A stretch of DNA of 64,000 nt from contig SAAS01000006.1 of assembly GCA_009929315.1 (NCBI GenBank), positions 117,542 to 181,541 on the forward strand, in the 5' to 3' direction. Source of the stretch: Clostridia bacterium. Its GTDB lineage: Bacteria; Bacillota; Clostridia; Oscillospirales; Oscillospiraceae. Position numbers and translations under genes: made by a program. The notes beneath the pieces are model-generated. The model searched no databases and was not told the DNA's origin. It saw only the letters and a list, made by a program, of their open reading frames with translations. Below, one piece after another: positions 36,965 to 45,490 of this stretch (within the stretch, counting starts at the first letter, position 1; the number at the start of each line of letters is the position of its first letter).

Positions 36965-37930
36965 ATGATACAAAATCAATGGTATGCCATACTGCCATCA
37001 AAGGCTGTTAAAACTAATCAAATTGTCGGCGTAAAAAGATTAAATTTGGACCTTGCCATCTTTAGAAATGACAAGGGCGAAGTTGGCTGCGTGGTTGACC
37101 AATGCACGCACCGGGGGGCTGCGCTAAGCAAAGGCAAAGTTGAGCGAGAATGCATTAAATGCCCTTTTCACGGGCTGGAGTTCAATGAAAAAGGGCAATG
37201 CGTTTTTATCCCCGCGAATGGAAAAGTATCTGAAGCCGACCTTAGCCGTTATAATGTCAAAAACTACACGGTTAGGGAAAACAACGGCATAATCTATTTA
37301 TGGTACGGTGATTTGGATAAAATCACTGATGAGCCGCCGTTTTTTAATATGGATGTAGATGCTTCCTATGTATACAGTGAAATTGAGGATTACTGGAATT
37401 CCCATTACTCACGCTGCATCGAAAATCAGCTTGACGTCGTACACCTACCTTTCGTTCATCACAACACAATCGGTCGCGGAAATAAAACTCTTGTTAACGG
37501 CCCGAAGGTTGAGTTTGTCCCAGGCGGCATAGTAACGAGCGCCAATAATGAACTTGATATTGGGCAAACTCCAAAGTCAGCTTCCGAATGCTTAATTAAC
37601 GACACATATTTAAGCTTCCTATTTCCTAACGTATGGATGAATCATATCAGCGAAAAGATTAAAGTCGTTATTTACTTTGCACCAGTAGATGATGAGAACA
37701 CTGTGCTATACATACGCTTTTATTGCAAGCTCACCGGTATAAAACCGCTTGACGGCTTTGTTGCATATTTCGGGAGATTTGCCAATAAAATTATCGAGCG
37801 GCAGGATAAACGAGTTGTCATCACACAAAAGCCGAAGGCCTCCTCTTATAAATCTCAAGAAAAGCTTCTCTCGGGGGATGGACCGATAATTCAGTATCGA
37901 AGAATCCGCAACGAACTTAAAAATCGATAA
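36965..37930 (+). CDS. Rieske non-heme iron oxygenase
   Basis: A 321-residue protein; start chosen at 36965 after AAAGGA rather than an upstream ATG without a site. The Rieske [2Fe-2S] motif is C47-x-H49 (DQCTHRG) and C66-x2-H69 (CPFHG). The C-terminal catalytic domain has D157-x2-H160-x4-H165 (NQLDVVHLPFVHH), binding a mononuclear iron, as in the pheophorbide a oxygenase/vanillate demethylase group. Such enzymes need O2 and an electron source, unexpected in an anaerobe. It is followed at 60 bases by two CrtI-like flavoproteins and a broken glycosyltransferase, so the substrate may be a polyene or other hydrophobic compound. No dedicated reductase is adjacent. Confidence 0.88.
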   Translation: MIQNQWYAILPSKAVKTNQIVGVKRLNLDLAIFRNDKGEVGCVVDQCTHRGAALSKGKVERECIKCPFHGLEFNEKGQCVFIPANGKVSEADLSRYNVKNYTVRENNGIIYLWYGDLDKITDEPPFFNMDVDASYVYSEIEDYWNSHYSRCIENQLDVVHLPFVHHNTIGRGNKTLVNGPKVEFVPGGIVTSANNELDIGQTPKSASECLINDTYLSFLFPNVWMNHISEKIKVVIYFAPVDDENTVLYIRFYCKLTGIKPLDGFVAYFGRFANKIIERQDKRVVITQKPKASSYKSQEKLLSGDGPIIQYRRIRNELKNR

Positions 37931-37990
37931 AAACTACAAAGCTGACAGCGAGAATTCTTTGACTGATATCGGCAATCGGGAGGCCACGAA

Positions 37991-39835
37991 TTGGAATACG
38001 ATGTTATTATTATAGGCGGGGGGCTTTCTGGTTTGACGGCAGGAAGCCTTCTGGCCAAGCGTAAGCTTAAGGTTGCCGTCATTGACAAAAGCTATAATCC
38101 TGGTGGGTCCTGCGGCGTTTTCAAACGCGGCAATGTGACATTTGACCAGGGTGCAGCGATGCTTTACGGTTTCGGGGAGCATGGTTTCAACGCTCACCGT
38201 TTTGTATTTAACTGTCTTGAGGAGCCCATAGATATTATTAGGCACGATATTCTCTACTGCGTCAATTTTAAAGGCAGGAGAATACGATTTTGGGCGGATG
38301 TTGACAAATTTGCCGATGAGCTCTCCGACGTTTTCCCTTCAGAAAAGCAAAATATTCATCGTTTCTATAACGATATGATGAAAATGTACCGCCATATCAT
38401 GGTGGAAACGCCTACCTACTCAACCGCTGATGAAACAGACCGCAAAGCCGCTCTAAAAAGCATGTTCAGGCATCCTGTATCCTATGCGCGTTTTCTGGGT
38501 TTGCTAAACAAAAGCGCAAAAAACCTGCTTCTCAAGTATTTTAGCGATCCTGAGATATTCAATTTCTTTGATAAACTAACTTCCACCTATTGCTACGCAA
38601 CGGTCGTGGAAGCTCCTGCAGTGCTTGCAGCGGTAATGTTTGTGGACAACCACGTCGGCGGTAGCTATTACCCTGCCGGCTCAACCCTGTTTTTGCCGGG
38701 TAAGCTCGAACAGGTTATCGAAGAGAATGGCGGAGATATGCTGCTTGGACGTGAAGCCGTCTCACTGCTCTTTGAAAACGAAAAGCCCTCCGGTGTGCTG
38801 CTGGATGATGGCAGCACGCTCAAAGCGCCATATATCGTTTATTCAGGTACCGTATGGAACTTATACGACAAACTTATAGCCCCGTCCCACACCATGCAAA
38901 AACGCCGGGATTGGGCGATGCGCCAGATTCCGACATATCCGAGCGTTGTGCTGTATGCTGTAGTTGATCGCGATGTCATCCCGGAGGATACCGCCCCGAT
39001 TGAAATGTTGGTGGGCAACCCCGACAGGCTCGACGAAAGTGAAGTCACGGCTTATATTCTAAGCATTGACGACAGGACTCTCTGCGCGGAAGATGAGCAT
39101 ACCATCGTTGCTATCGGCCCAACCTTTGAAAAATGGGATGACGCGGAAGACCTCTCCTACCAAAGTAAGAAACTAAAGGAGCAGGGGCGGCTTATTGATG
39201 TAATTGAAAAACGTTTCCCCGGCTTTTCACAATCAGTACGATATTCCGAGGTCGCCACGCCTCGCACAATCGAGCGGTATGCAATGAAAAACGGCGGGGC
39301 CGTAGCGGGGCCTAAGCAGATGCTTGGGCAGCATATGTTCCGCAGGCTACATACGCGAATCGAATGGGACAACCTGTTCTGCTGCGGCGAGTCGACCGTT
39401 ATGGGAACAGGTACGCCTACAGTCACAACCTCAGGACTCAGTGCGGCCAATGTTCTGCTTAAAAAACTGGGAAAAGAGCCCTATGTATACAACGAGAACA
39501 TGAAGAACTATGTAAGGATTGTAGATAAGCCTTTTACATCTGATATGCTGTACGAAACCTATGCCGAACCTGAAAAAGCAGTTATGCGGCAAGCATTGCG
39601 CTGCCGTCTTTGCGAACATCCTTCTTGCACGCAGAGAGAGCCGACTGATATTCGGGGAATAATGCGGCGAACTGCTGTAGGAAATTTTGTGGGTGCCAAA
39701 AAGTGCTGGCTAAAGGCTCCGGCAGATTCATCCGCACTTGAACGATATGAAGCCAATTGCGTATGCGCTCGGGAAAACAGGACGCCGGTTTCTATTGGTG
39801 CGGTCATTTCTTATTTGGACAGGATAATCGTATGA
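37991..39835 (+). CDS. CrtI/CrtISO-like FAD-dependent oxidoreductase with cysteine-rich tail
   Basis: A 614-residue flavoprotein starting at a TTG after GGGAGG. It begins with the FAD dinucleotide site YDVIIIGGGLSGLTAGSLLA and ends its flavin domain with GTPTVTTSGLSAANVLL, as in phytoene desaturases, carotenoid isomerases and retinol saturases. A tail beyond about residue 530 is not usual in that family: C538, C541 and C546 (RCRLCEHPSC) with TDIRGIM and GNFVGAKK resemble a GltD-type Fer4_20 domain, though the fourth Cys is replaced; more Cys follow in ANCVCAREN. It may thus accept or give electrons through an iron-sulfur cluster. Its stop overlaps the next start (ATGA). Confidence 0.82.
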   Translation: MEYDVIIIGGGLSGLTAGSLLAKRKLKVAVIDKSYNPGGSCGVFKRGNVTFDQGAAMLYGFGEHGFNAHRFVFNCLEEPIDIIRHDILYCVNFKGRRIRFWADVDKFADELSDVFPSEKQNIHRFYNDMMKMYRHIMVETPTYSTADETDRKAALKSMFRHPVSYARFLGLLNKSAKNLLLKYFSDPEIFNFFDKLTSTYCYATVVEAPAVLAAVMFVDNHVGGSYYPAGSTLFLPGKLEQVIEENGGDMLLGREAVSLLFENEKPSGVLLDDGSTLKAPYIVYSGTVWNLYDKLIAPSHTMQKRRDWAMRQIPTYPSVVLYAVVDRDVIPEDTAPIEMLVGNPDRLDESEVTAYILSIDDRTLCAEDEHTIVAIGPTFEKWDDAEDLSYQSKKLKEQGRLIDVIEKRFPGFSQSVRYSEVATPRTIERYAMKNGGAVAGPKQMLGQHMFRRLHTRIEWDNLFCCGESTVMGTGTPTVTTSGLSAANVLLKKLGKEPYVYNENMKNYVRIVDKPFTSDMLYETYAEPEKAVMRQALRCRLCEHPSCTQREPTDIRGIMRRTAVGNFVGAKKCWLKAPADSSALERYEANCVCARENRTPVSIGAVISYLDRIIV

Positions 39836-41427
39836 ACAGAGAATACGATGCAATTGTTGTAGGCGGAGGACTTGCCGGGCTGACGAGTGCTGCCTATCTG
39901 AGCCGTTATGGATTCAGAACGCTGCTGTGCGAAAAAGGCCAAAAAACAGGCGGTCTTGTAAGCACATTCCGGCATCAAGGCTTTGCGTTTGATGCCGGAA
40001 TACGCGCATTTGAAAACTCCGGCATTATATTGCCAATGCTTAAAATCCTGGGAATTGAAATGGAATTCACAAGCAATCCCGTATCAATCGGTATTGAAAA
40101 TATGTGGGTAAAGCTTAATTCTCGCGAGAGTTTGCAGGATTACGTGTCCATGCTGAAGGCCCTATATCCTTATAATACTCGGGATATAGCTTCTATTGCG
40201 GACGAAATTATAAAAGTTATGGGCTATATGGATGTGCTTTACGGCATTGACAATCCGCTTTTTTTAGAAAATATGCCGGGCCTTGAATATCTCACTAAAA
40301 CTCTGTTTCCATGGCTTATTAAATATCAGGTAAACATTCGGAAAGCAAGTCGTTTGGACGAACCAATTTACGCTTATCTTCGGCGCTTTACTGAAAATGA
40401 AGAGCTTATTGATATAATTGCTCAGCATTTTTTCAAAAGCACTCCCTCTTTTTTTGCTTTAAGTTATTTCGGGCTATATCTCGATTACAGTTATCCCATT
40501 GGAGGCACAGGCGTTCTTGCCGAAAAAATAACGGATTATATCCGCTCGGCTGGCGGCGAAATTCTAACGGAAGCTTTGGTCACCCAAGTCGACAATCAAA
40601 AGCACCAAATAAAACTTGAGGACAATGAAACATATTATTACAAAAAACTGATTTGGGCCGCCGATCAAAAGACACTCTACAATAAAATTGTCAGTCTTAA
40701 ACCTCCTGCTGTTTCCAAGCAGTGCTTGCTAGCCGAGAAGAGCAATGGCGGAGACTCCATTCTGACACTTTTCATGGGAGTAACGCTGGACAAGAATTAT
40801 TTTGAAGACCGCTGCGGCGCACACTCGTTTTATACGCCGAAAACCGATGGCCTTAGCTCCCTTCCTGACTGGAGAGACGCCGCGAGCAGCGGCTATGGCG
40901 CACTGTTTAACTGGGTCGGCGCCTATCTTGAACGGACAACTTATGAAATCTCGTGCCCCGCATTACGTGATGTGTCGCTTGCACCCGAGGGTAAAACGGG
41001 CGTTATTGTCAGCACGTTGATGGATTACAGCCTTGTGCGCCTTATTTATGATTCCGGAGAATATGAAACATTCAAGAAGTTTTGTTCAGATAAAATCACT
41101 GCTGTGCTTGAAACGTCAATTTTCAATGGCATCCGTGAAAATATATTATTTACGCTGTGCGCCACGCCACTGACAATTGAACGGGAAACCGGAAATGCGC
41201 AAGGCGCAATCACCGGCTGGGCCTTTACAAACGATAATATTCCTGCTGAAAACCGATTTAGAAAAATCACAAAAGCCATACATACACCAGTGAAAGACGT
41301 CTTGCAGTGCGGGCAATGGACATTCAGCCCATCGGGACTGCCTGTTTCTATATTGACAGGCAAACTAGCCGCAGATGCTGTAAAAAAAGCACTGAAAGGT
41401 ACTTACTTTTACTGTAATTCTAATTGA
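39832..41427 (+). CDS. CrtI-like FAD-dependent oxidoreductase (second copy)
   Basis: A 531-residue flavoprotein whose ATG overlaps the previous stop by four bases, showing translational coupling. N-terminal FAD site YDAIVVGGGLAGLTSAAYLS and GQKTGGLV; C-terminal FAD segment VLQCGQWTFSPSGLPVSILT. It belongs to the phytoene desaturase/carotenoid isomerase superfamily but is only distantly like the upstream copy and lacks its cysteine tail. The pair may act in turn on one substrate. The coding frame runs straight into a decayed glycosyltransferase. Confidence 0.82.
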   Translation: MNREYDAIVVGGGLAGLTSAAYLSRYGFRTLLCEKGQKTGGLVSTFRHQGFAFDAGIRAFENSGIILPMLKILGIEMEFTSNPVSIGIENMWVKLNSRESLQDYVSMLKALYPYNTRDIASIADEIIKVMGYMDVLYGIDNPLFLENMPGLEYLTKTLFPWLIKYQVNIRKASRLDEPIYAYLRRFTENEELIDIIAQHFFKSTPSFFALSYFGLYLDYSYPIGGTGVLAEKITDYIRSAGGEILTEALVTQVDNQKHQIKLEDNETYYYKKLIWAADQKTLYNKIVSLKPPAVSKQCLLAEKSNGGDSILTLFMGVTLDKNYFEDRCGAHSFYTPKTDGLSSLPDWRDAASSGYGALFNWVGAYLERTTYEISCPALRDVSLAPEGKTGVIVSTLMDYSLVRLIYDSGEYETFKKFCSDKITAVLETSIFNGIRENILFTLCATPLTIERETGNAQGAITGWAFTNDNIPAENRFRKITKAIHTPVKDVLQCGQWTFSPSGLPVSILTGKLAADAVKKALKGTYFYCNSN

Positions 41428-41656
41428 ATTAGTAATTGTTTTAATTGGTTTAGCAGTGGCTCCCGTACATTTTTCACGTTTTCCGCGTTTGATCGATATT
41501 GAACCAACTAAAGACAACTTTCCCTCTGTTTAAGTTATAATACCGGCGCGCAACGAAGAAACAAATCTTCCTTTGCTGCTTGAAGACTTTAGTAAGCAGT
41601 CATTACCAGCATATGAAATTATCTTAGTTGATGATGACTCAGGGTGTATCTATTAA
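41423..41656 (+). pseudogene. Broken family 2 glycosyltransferase (N-terminal part)
   Basis: One frame reads a membrane-helix start (ELVIVLIGLAVAPVHF), then PSV, a stop at about 41534, VIIPARNEETNLPLLLEDFS and EIILVDDDSG before a second stop. VIIPARNEE and VDD.SG are the nucleotide-sugar motifs of GT2 enzymes such as the carotenoid glycosyltransferase CrtQ. It overlaps the end of the flavoprotein gene, so it was the next gene of the same operon before it lost about three quarters of its length. Confidence 0.7.
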
Positions 41657-42182
41657 ATAACCCACCATGTGTGTATGCAGCGCAGCCAGAGGTACACTAA
41701 TCGTCAAGCAATGACGATATAAACAGTTGATTTGAATAGATCGAAAGAGAGTTCAGCCAACTTATAGAAAACTATAAGCATAAGGAAGTACGGTAACCAA
41801 CTTCGTTTTTTGGTTCTCGTCCTTTTCTTCGTCCAACTTTTCCGTGGGGTCTGCACACCCATATAAGCCAGCACTATGTCTGATTTGCTGCTACCCCAGC
41901 ACACCGCCGTGAACCCGTTCGGCAGTGTACCCCTTAGTCCCCTGTCCTCTCGTCCGTGCGGCGGTGCAGCTTTCTGCGTCCATTGTTTGCACATTTGAGA
42001 TGTTTTTTAAGTAAAAGAAATAATACCACTGTATATTGTAAATAAGCTTGAGATTCTCGGTAACCATACAACAGAGGAAATGAAGCAAACTGGCTAGAAG
42101 ATACTAACTTTTACTTGGTTGAACTTTAGGAGCAGGTCAATATTTACCCAGCTTAAACAATAAAACTACTTCCAGAAAAAAC
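41657..42182. other. Gap without a recognised gene
   Basis: Minus-strand frames of up to 96 codons exist between 41704 and 42088 but have no ribosome site and no recognisable pattern. Probably decayed DNA. Confidence 0.3.
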
Positions 42183-42221
42183 GCCCCCACATACAGAGCA
42201 AAAGTTCCGTAAAGTGGGGGC
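42183..42221 (-). terminator. Terminator-like hairpin
   Basis: GCCCCCAC (42183-42190) and GTGGGGGC (42214-42221) flank a 23-base loop. On the minus strand a run of six T follows, so it would stop leftward transcription. Confidence 0.6.
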
Positions 42222-42364
42222 AATATTCAAGCTATCCGAATTGCAAGCGCTTGAATTAACAGTTAATTATTCGACAAAATTCGACATTTTTGAATGAAAC
42301 CCATGTGATAATGGACATTGAATGACTTAATTCGACTTATTATTGTTAGGAGGTTATATTATCA

Positions 42365-42577
42365 ATGAAGAATTTATCGATTATTTTGACGGCTGTCAGA
42401 ATCGAGTGGCATTGGTGGTTCATCAAAAGGGAACGAAAAAAGGGAAATTCACTAATGGCTTTTGACTATCCCCTATGATCTCCAAAAATGTTGAGTCTAA
42501 ATAGGCGATTATCCTACCATAGTGTAAAAGTAATTGAGGCACAAAAATTATACTTTGATATGGCTGGGACGAGGTAA
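42365..42577 (+). pseudogene. Frameshifted paralogue of the small IEWHWWFI protein
   Basis: An AGGAGG site precedes an ATG and MKNLSIILTAVRIEWHWWFI, matching the intact 71-residue protein at 54205 (AAKIEWHWWFI). After about 37 codons a stop appears, and the other frame continues with SPKMLSLNRRLSYHSVKVIE, again parallel to the intact copy (SQKLYYLNRNLSTHSTKAIK). One frameshift around 42470 broke it. Confidence 0.75.
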
Positions 42578-42589
42578 ATTGGAACCTCT

Positions 42590-43006
42590 TTATGAATCTC
42601 CCAAAGTAGAGTTCACCCCGCCGCTAACGATTTCCAAAAATTCTCCAATAGTAGGCTTTACGAGTTTATTTGAGCAGCAGCTTTTAAGCATTCCTTCGCC
42701 TTCCTGTTCCCAACATATTTCTAAAGCGTGTCTAATTGCTCGTTCAACTCTTGTTGATGTTGAATAGCATTTAATTGCAATCTGTGGGAACACTTCACCC
42801 CTTAACCTGTTTATGCAATCACCATTTTTTAATATCATAAGTTCTGCTTCAACTATGTACTCAAAGCCTCTTAACATAGGAAAGACTCCAAATGGTGCTA
42901 TTGTCTCTTTAATTGCTGATACTAGATTTACATCGCGTATATCTGTCTCGTAATAATCGTTGGTTTGCAGCATTTTCTTGCACATCTCCTGAATATTAAA
43001 GGTCAC
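42590..43006 (-). CDS. Stand-alone Spo0A C-terminal DNA-binding domain protein
   Basis: A 138-residue protein that from about residue 25 matches the Spo0A effector domain: LRGFEYIVEAELMILKNGD, then STSTRVERAIRHALEICWEQ (the recognition helix region) and KPTIGEFLEIVSGG. There is no receiver domain; in Spo0A about 130 residues carrying the phospho-acceptor precede this part. It could bind 0A-box-like DNA without phospho-control, as other orphan Spo0A_C proteins may. The start is a GTG at 43006 with GGGGG directly before it; an ATG eight codons in is possible. It follows the secreted protein gene in the same direction. Confidence 0.8.
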   Translation of the reverse strand: MTFNIQEMCKKMLQTNDYYETDIRDVNLVSAIKETIAPFGVFPMLRGFEYIVEAELMILKNGDCINRLRGEVFPQIAIKCYSTSTRVERAIRHALEICWEQEGEGMLKSCCSNKLVKPTIGEFLEIVSGGVNSTLGDS

Positions 43007-43042
43007 CCCCCTACCAGTTAGGTACGCGGATGACCTTAAAAC

Positions 43043-43441
43043 TTAATAAAAAACCGAATTTGAGTCTTGCGTTGCCGTCTCCATGAGTGTTCCTGAAGAA
43101 TACACATAGGCAATTACATGAACTCTATAATAATAACCTGAAGTTACGTAATAGTTCTGGACAAGGCTAAAATTATCTGTGCCCGATGTACTCCAAGTAT
43201 AAACATTAGTCCAATAACCATTTACATATTTTTGGAGATTCATGTACAAAGTCCCTGTATCAGTTGAATTGGTCAGCTCGATGTATGAAGAGCAAGTTGA
43301 ATATCCCAAGACGCCGATTGTTAGCCCGGCTCCAAGCGCATCAATGCGAGTCCACTCAACTTTCGCGAAAGCGGCCGAACTTGCGGTAAGTAGGCAAATA
43401 ACCAGCAAAATGCAAAGAATCCTTTGTGATGTGTTCTTCAT
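43043..43441 (-). CDS. Small secreted protein
   Basis: A 132-residue protein with a clear signal peptide (about 1-26, LLVICLLTASSAAFA) and no anchor. The mature part is rich in Tyr, Thr and Ser and predicted beta (YMNLQKYVNGYWTNVYTWST, GYYYRVHVIAYVYSSG), like several small exported Firmicutes proteins of unknown function. It follows the anti-sigma gene on the same strand after 72 bases and may belong to that sigma factor's regulon. I do not assign a function. Confidence 0.75.
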   Translation of the reverse strand: MKNTSQRILCILLVICLLTASSAAFAKVEWTRIDALGAGLTIGVLGYSTCSSYIELTNSTDTGTLYMNLQKYVNGYWTNVYTWSTSGTDNFSLVQNYYVTSGYYYRVHVIAYVYSSGTLMETATQDSNSVFY

Positions 43442-43513
43442 GTTAATTCCCCAGTATCTGAATTTGTGGTTCTGAAATAATAGACACGGAGGATGTAAAA
43501 GTGCAACGCTATT

Positions 43514-44275
43514 TTAATTTTTTATACTTTCTGCTATTTTAATAACTGTATCTTTGTCAATATTTCTGGCTTTTATCCTTGCAATTATGTTTCTGTTAGT
43601 ATCAACCCAAGTCACACTGACAGTTGAACCCTTTATTACAACCAAACCGTCATATTCATTAATCTTAACATTTTCAGTACTATCTGCATCTTCTGTATCT
43701 ACTCCTAAAACACTTTCATTTGGAAGCTCACTATAACTTATTTCATTCCCATTGGCATCGCTAAACATTGCCGTAACTATACTAACATTTGATTTGTATG
43801 AAATAAGTGCATATCCATCAGGAAGAAAAGTGGGCAAATAAGCTCCGGCTGGGATATCTATTGGATTTACAGCACTGTCCGTTCCACTGCTTTCTGCGAA
43901 ACTAACATCTGTATTCAGTGTCTCATCATTTAGAAGCATTTTATAGACGGCTTCCCGAAAAGCCGAAACAGTGGTAAAGAGTGAAGCAAACACTATACCG
44001 CATACAAGAATGATTGCGGCGACCCCACCAAGAAACCGCTTCGCTTTTTGCCATGATTCTTTTCGCCTTTTGGCAGCATATAATTCGCTAATCGTCTTTT
44101 CTCCGCGCGCTTCGATACCGTCAGGCAATATGAAATCCCTATCATTCTTAAGCCTCTCATTTTCTTCAACGAGTCGCTGTCCCTCTGTTTCTGCAAAATC
44201 ATCCATTAGCAGCTTAAAAAGGGAGTCTTCATATTCTTCTCTCAGAACGTCTTTGTCCGGTATATTATTCTTCAC
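43514..44275 (-). CDS. Membrane anti-sigma factor (DUF4367-like sensor domain)
   Basis: A 253-residue protein starting at a GTG (44275) after GGAGGAG; an in-frame TTG seven codons earlier has no site. A cytoplasmic N-terminus of about 75 residues, one membrane helix (about 80-103, GGVAAIILVCGIVFASLF) and an outer C-terminal domain (about 130-250) with PAGAYLPTFLPDGYALISYK, typical of DUF4367. It diverges from the sigma factor at 44450 and is very likely its membrane-bound inhibitor, although such pairs are more often co-directional. Confidence 0.8.
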   Translation of the reverse strand: MKNNIPDKDVLREEYEDSLFKLLMDDFAETEGQRLVEENERLKNDRDFILPDGIEARGEKTISELYAAKRRKESWQKAKRFLGGVAAIILVCGIVFASLFTTVSAFREAVYKMLLNDETLNTDVSFAESSGTDSAVNPIDIPAGAYLPTFLPDGYALISYKSNVSIVTAMFSDANGNEISYSELPNESVLGVDTEDADSTENVKINEYDGLVVIKGSTVSVTWVDTNRNIIARIKARNIDKDTVIKIAESIKN

Positions 44276-44449
44276 GGCGCTCCTCCACACAGGCAATATT
44301 TGCTCTATCTAAAGATAGACACTTAATTTGAAAAAGTGCAACAATAATTTTAAAATCTGATTGTCAAACTATTCCTTGCGAAATTATTATCTGCATAATA
44401 TACTAAATGCAATTACCTAGATAAATACATATAGATAGGGATAATAGAC

Positions 44450-45013
44450 ATGTTACCGTCAGTAATAGCTTTAATTGTTGATGAAGACGACCGCGAGTTT
44501 ATGACACAACTATTTTTGAAGTACCAAAGGATTATGTTCTCTGAAATCAATAAGCTTATATCCGACCAATGGGATGCCGAAGACATACTGCAAAATGCCC
44601 TTATTAAACTCTGCGATAAGGTATCCCTGCTTCGTGATTTAGATGAGCATAGGAGAATATGTTATGTCATTTCTACTGTCAGAAACCTGGCAAAAAATCA
44701 TATTCGAGATAATCATGTTGTGTCCATTTGCTCTTTTGATGATGATAATTTGAATTTGTCTGACAAGATAAGCGATGGCACAGATATCGATAATACAATC
44801 ATAATTAAGGAACAACTAAAGGATCTAGCTTCGGTTTGGAATATGCTCGACGAAACCACCCAGTGCCTGCTTGAGGGCAAGTACATACTGTTGAAAAGCG
44901 ATGCGGAATTAGGTCAAATGTTGGGAATAAGCCCATCAAGCATTAGGATGATGCTTACCCGTTCCAGACGAAAAGCACTTTGGCTAATGCAAACCGAAAA
45001 AGGAGAAATATGA
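44450..45013 (+). CDS. ECF-type RNA polymerase sigma factor
   Basis: A 187-residue sigma-70-family protein. Region 2 (about 15-85) has QWDAEDILQNALIKLCDKV; region 4 (about 125-180) has a helix-turn-helix, SDAELGQMLGISPSSIRMML, followed by TRSRRKALWLM. It should direct polymerase to the promoters of a small regulon, plausibly including the divergent anti-sigma and secreted-protein genes. The ribosome site (AGGGATAATAGAC) is weak, and no terminator is seen. Confidence 0.9.
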   Translation: MLPSVIALIVDEDDREFMTQLFLKYQRIMFSEINKLISDQWDAEDILQNALIKLCDKVSLLRDLDEHRRICYVISTVRNLAKNHIRDNHVVSICSFDDDNLNLSDKISDGTDIDNTIIIKEQLKDLASVWNMLDETTQCLLEGKYILLKSDAELGQMLGISPSSIRMMLTRSRRKALWLMQTEKGEI

Positions 45014-45348
45014 ATTTCATTAACAGAAATTATCGAATGTTTCTAATTCATAATAGATAGAATATATGTCGATTCAACAGCGTTTACAAGTATTGGATAA
45101 AATATTATAAGTTCAATACTTGAAATAAAATTTTAATTAGTTAGCAGCTTAGTAATAATGTGTCGTTCCTGTATATATTAGGTACGCCATTGCTGTTTAG
45201 CTCTTTCATTGCACTTCCTTTCCACTTGGTTGTTGGCACTTTCCGGTTTACAAGGGTTGAAAGAGCTTGGTTAGTGGCTTTTTCTTTTGCGGCTGGTTTT
45301 GGTCGTACGCTCCCGACATCTGGCGGTTAGTTTCTTTCGACCCGAACA
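45014..45348. other. Gap with an unassigned minus-strand fragment
   Basis: Between about 45160 and 45325 the minus strand reads KPAAKEKATNQALSTLVNRK, then VPTTKWKGSAMKELNSNGVP and a stop, with no start. It looks like a real protein end, but I cannot name the family. Confidence 0.35.
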
Positions 45349-45467
45349 GAAGTAGGCGAGATTTTCGAAGAATTTAGGCAAATATTTGAACAGGTAATGC
45401 TCTATTTGTAAAACTCGATAAACTGCACAGAGTAGGAAGACGGCGATCGCCGCATTCCTACTCTGTG
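45349..45467 (+). pseudogene. Duplicated 3' end and terminator of the hybrid kinase gene
   Basis: This stretch repeats 4514-4632 almost base for base with two small gaps: the last codons of the kinase (EVGEIFEEFRQIFEQVMLYL), its stop and the hairpin (CACAGAGTAGGAA at 45426-45438 with its complement at 45455-45467). Paired changes in both arms keep the stem. The rest of the kinase gene is absent, so only the tail of a paralogous copy survives. Confidence 0.85.
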
Positions 45468-45490
45468 GTATTAATTGTGCTTCTTGTTAT

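Noticed and set aside
41704..42088. Two overlapping minus-strand frames of 65 and 96 codons
   Set aside because: No ribosome site, no recognisable domain, and odd Arg/Gly-rich composition; treated as decayed DNA.
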